Assembly: GCA_934454435.1 (NCBI GenBank)
Contig: CAKSGA010000122.1
Location: 1-5,704 of the forward strand
Reading direction: 5' to 3'
Source: an uncultured Oscillospiraceae bacterium
GTDB lineage: Bacteria; Bacillota; Clostridia; Oscillospirales; Ruminococcaceae
DNA length: 5,704 bases
Each line of letters begins with the position of its first letter. Positions within the stretch are counted from its first letter, which is position 1. This document shows positions 5,411 to 5,704 of this stretch, in pieces. Under the pieces are notes generated by a model that saw nothing but the letters and a program-made list of their open reading frames with translations, ran no database searches and was not told the DNA's origin. Position numbers and translations under genes: made by a program.

Positions 5411-5704
5411 GCAACATGCTTGAAGTCACCAACCTTTCGATACAGTTCGGCGGACTGCGTGCAGTGGACGGTCTTAATCTGACCATAAAAGAAGGTCAGC
5501 TTTACGGACTTATCGGCCCCAACGGCGCCGGAAAGACCACCGTGTTCAATATGCTCACCGGCGTGTATAAGCCTACCACAGGAAAGATCCTGCTGGACGG
5601 TCAGGATATCACCGGCAAGCCTGCGATATTCATCAACAAGGCGGGCATAGCAAGAACGTTCCAGAATATACGTCTGTTCAAGGCTATGAGCGTGCTGGAC
5701 AATG
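5407..5704 (+). CDS. livG: Branched-chain amino acid ABC transporter ATP-binding protein LivG, 5' part only
   Basis: Ninety-nine residues are visible before the right edge; the full protein is normally about 255, so the signature motif, Walker B and H-loop are outside. It starts MSNMLEVTNLSIQFGGLRAVDGLNL, typical of LivG. The Walker A motif GPNGAGKT is at residues 37-44, and the Q-loop is in ARTFQNIRLF with glutamine 86. The FQNIRLF wording points to LivG rather than LivF, whose Q-loop usually reads VPEGR. It binds and hydrolyses ATP on the cytoplasmic face to drive LivH/LivM. The start follows AGGAGG at 5391-5396 by ten bases and overlaps the livM stop by four bases. A second ATG three codons later is possible but has poorer spacing. 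Confidence 0.95.
   Translation, partial: MSNMLEVTNLSIQFGGLRAVDGLNLTIKEGQLYGLIGPNGAGKTTVFNMLTGVYKPTTGKILLDGQDITGKPAIFINKAGIARTFQNIRLFKAMSVLDN

Noticed and set aside
1957..5704. A novel transport or defence system
   Set aside because: Gene order and motifs match the standard livKHMGF transporter, and no unusual domain or extra gene is inserted.

Overview
The window looks like an ordinary chromosomal segment of a gut-type Clostridia bacterium (Bacillota), most likely Ruminococcus/Oscillospiraceae-like. This rests on strong AGGAGG-type ribosome binding sites, AT-rich promoters with near-consensus sigma-A boxes, a Gram-positive style lipoprotein signal on the binding protein, a type A RNase P RNA, and the style of the protein sequences. 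The genus-level guess is inference; no 16S or other marker is present.

Left part (minus strand, 1-1524). A sigma-A promoter (1496-1524) drives rnpB, the RNase P RNA (about 1129-1469). Its transcript would begin with a small C(UUCG)G hairpin that abuts helix P1. Downstream on the same strand lies a 5' portion (335 codons) of an AMP-forming acyl-CoA synthetase that runs off the left edge. The roughly 120-base gap between them holds a weak hairpin and a perfect 9-bp inverted repeat beside a TATAAT box. That repeat could be the rnpB terminator, an operator for the synthetase, or both.

Middle (1525-1956). There is no gene in about 430 AT-rich bases. Two good plus-strand promoters (1615-1644 and 1803-1831) point at the transporter operon, and the leader contains several short hairpins.

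Right part (plus strand, 1957-5704). This is a branched-chain-amino-acid type (HAAT family) ABC transporter operon in the order livK (lipoprotein binding protein), livH and livM (permeases), livG (ATPase, cut by the right edge). A livF gene would be expected beyond the window. The binding protein gene is separated from livH by a 225-base structured spacer, whereas livH-livM-livG are tightly packed (TAAGGAGG and ATGA junctions). This fits high expression of the binding protein and coupled, lower expression of the membrane and ATPase parts. The binding protein captures substrate outside the membrane, LivH/LivM form the channel, and LivG/LivF power uptake.

I see no mobile element, CRISPR array, tRNA or clearly new system. 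The points worth a second look are regulatory: the rnpB 5' hairpin, the rnpB-synthetase spacer, the dual livK promoters with a repeat over the proximal -35, the livK-livH spacer, and the TTG start of livM.
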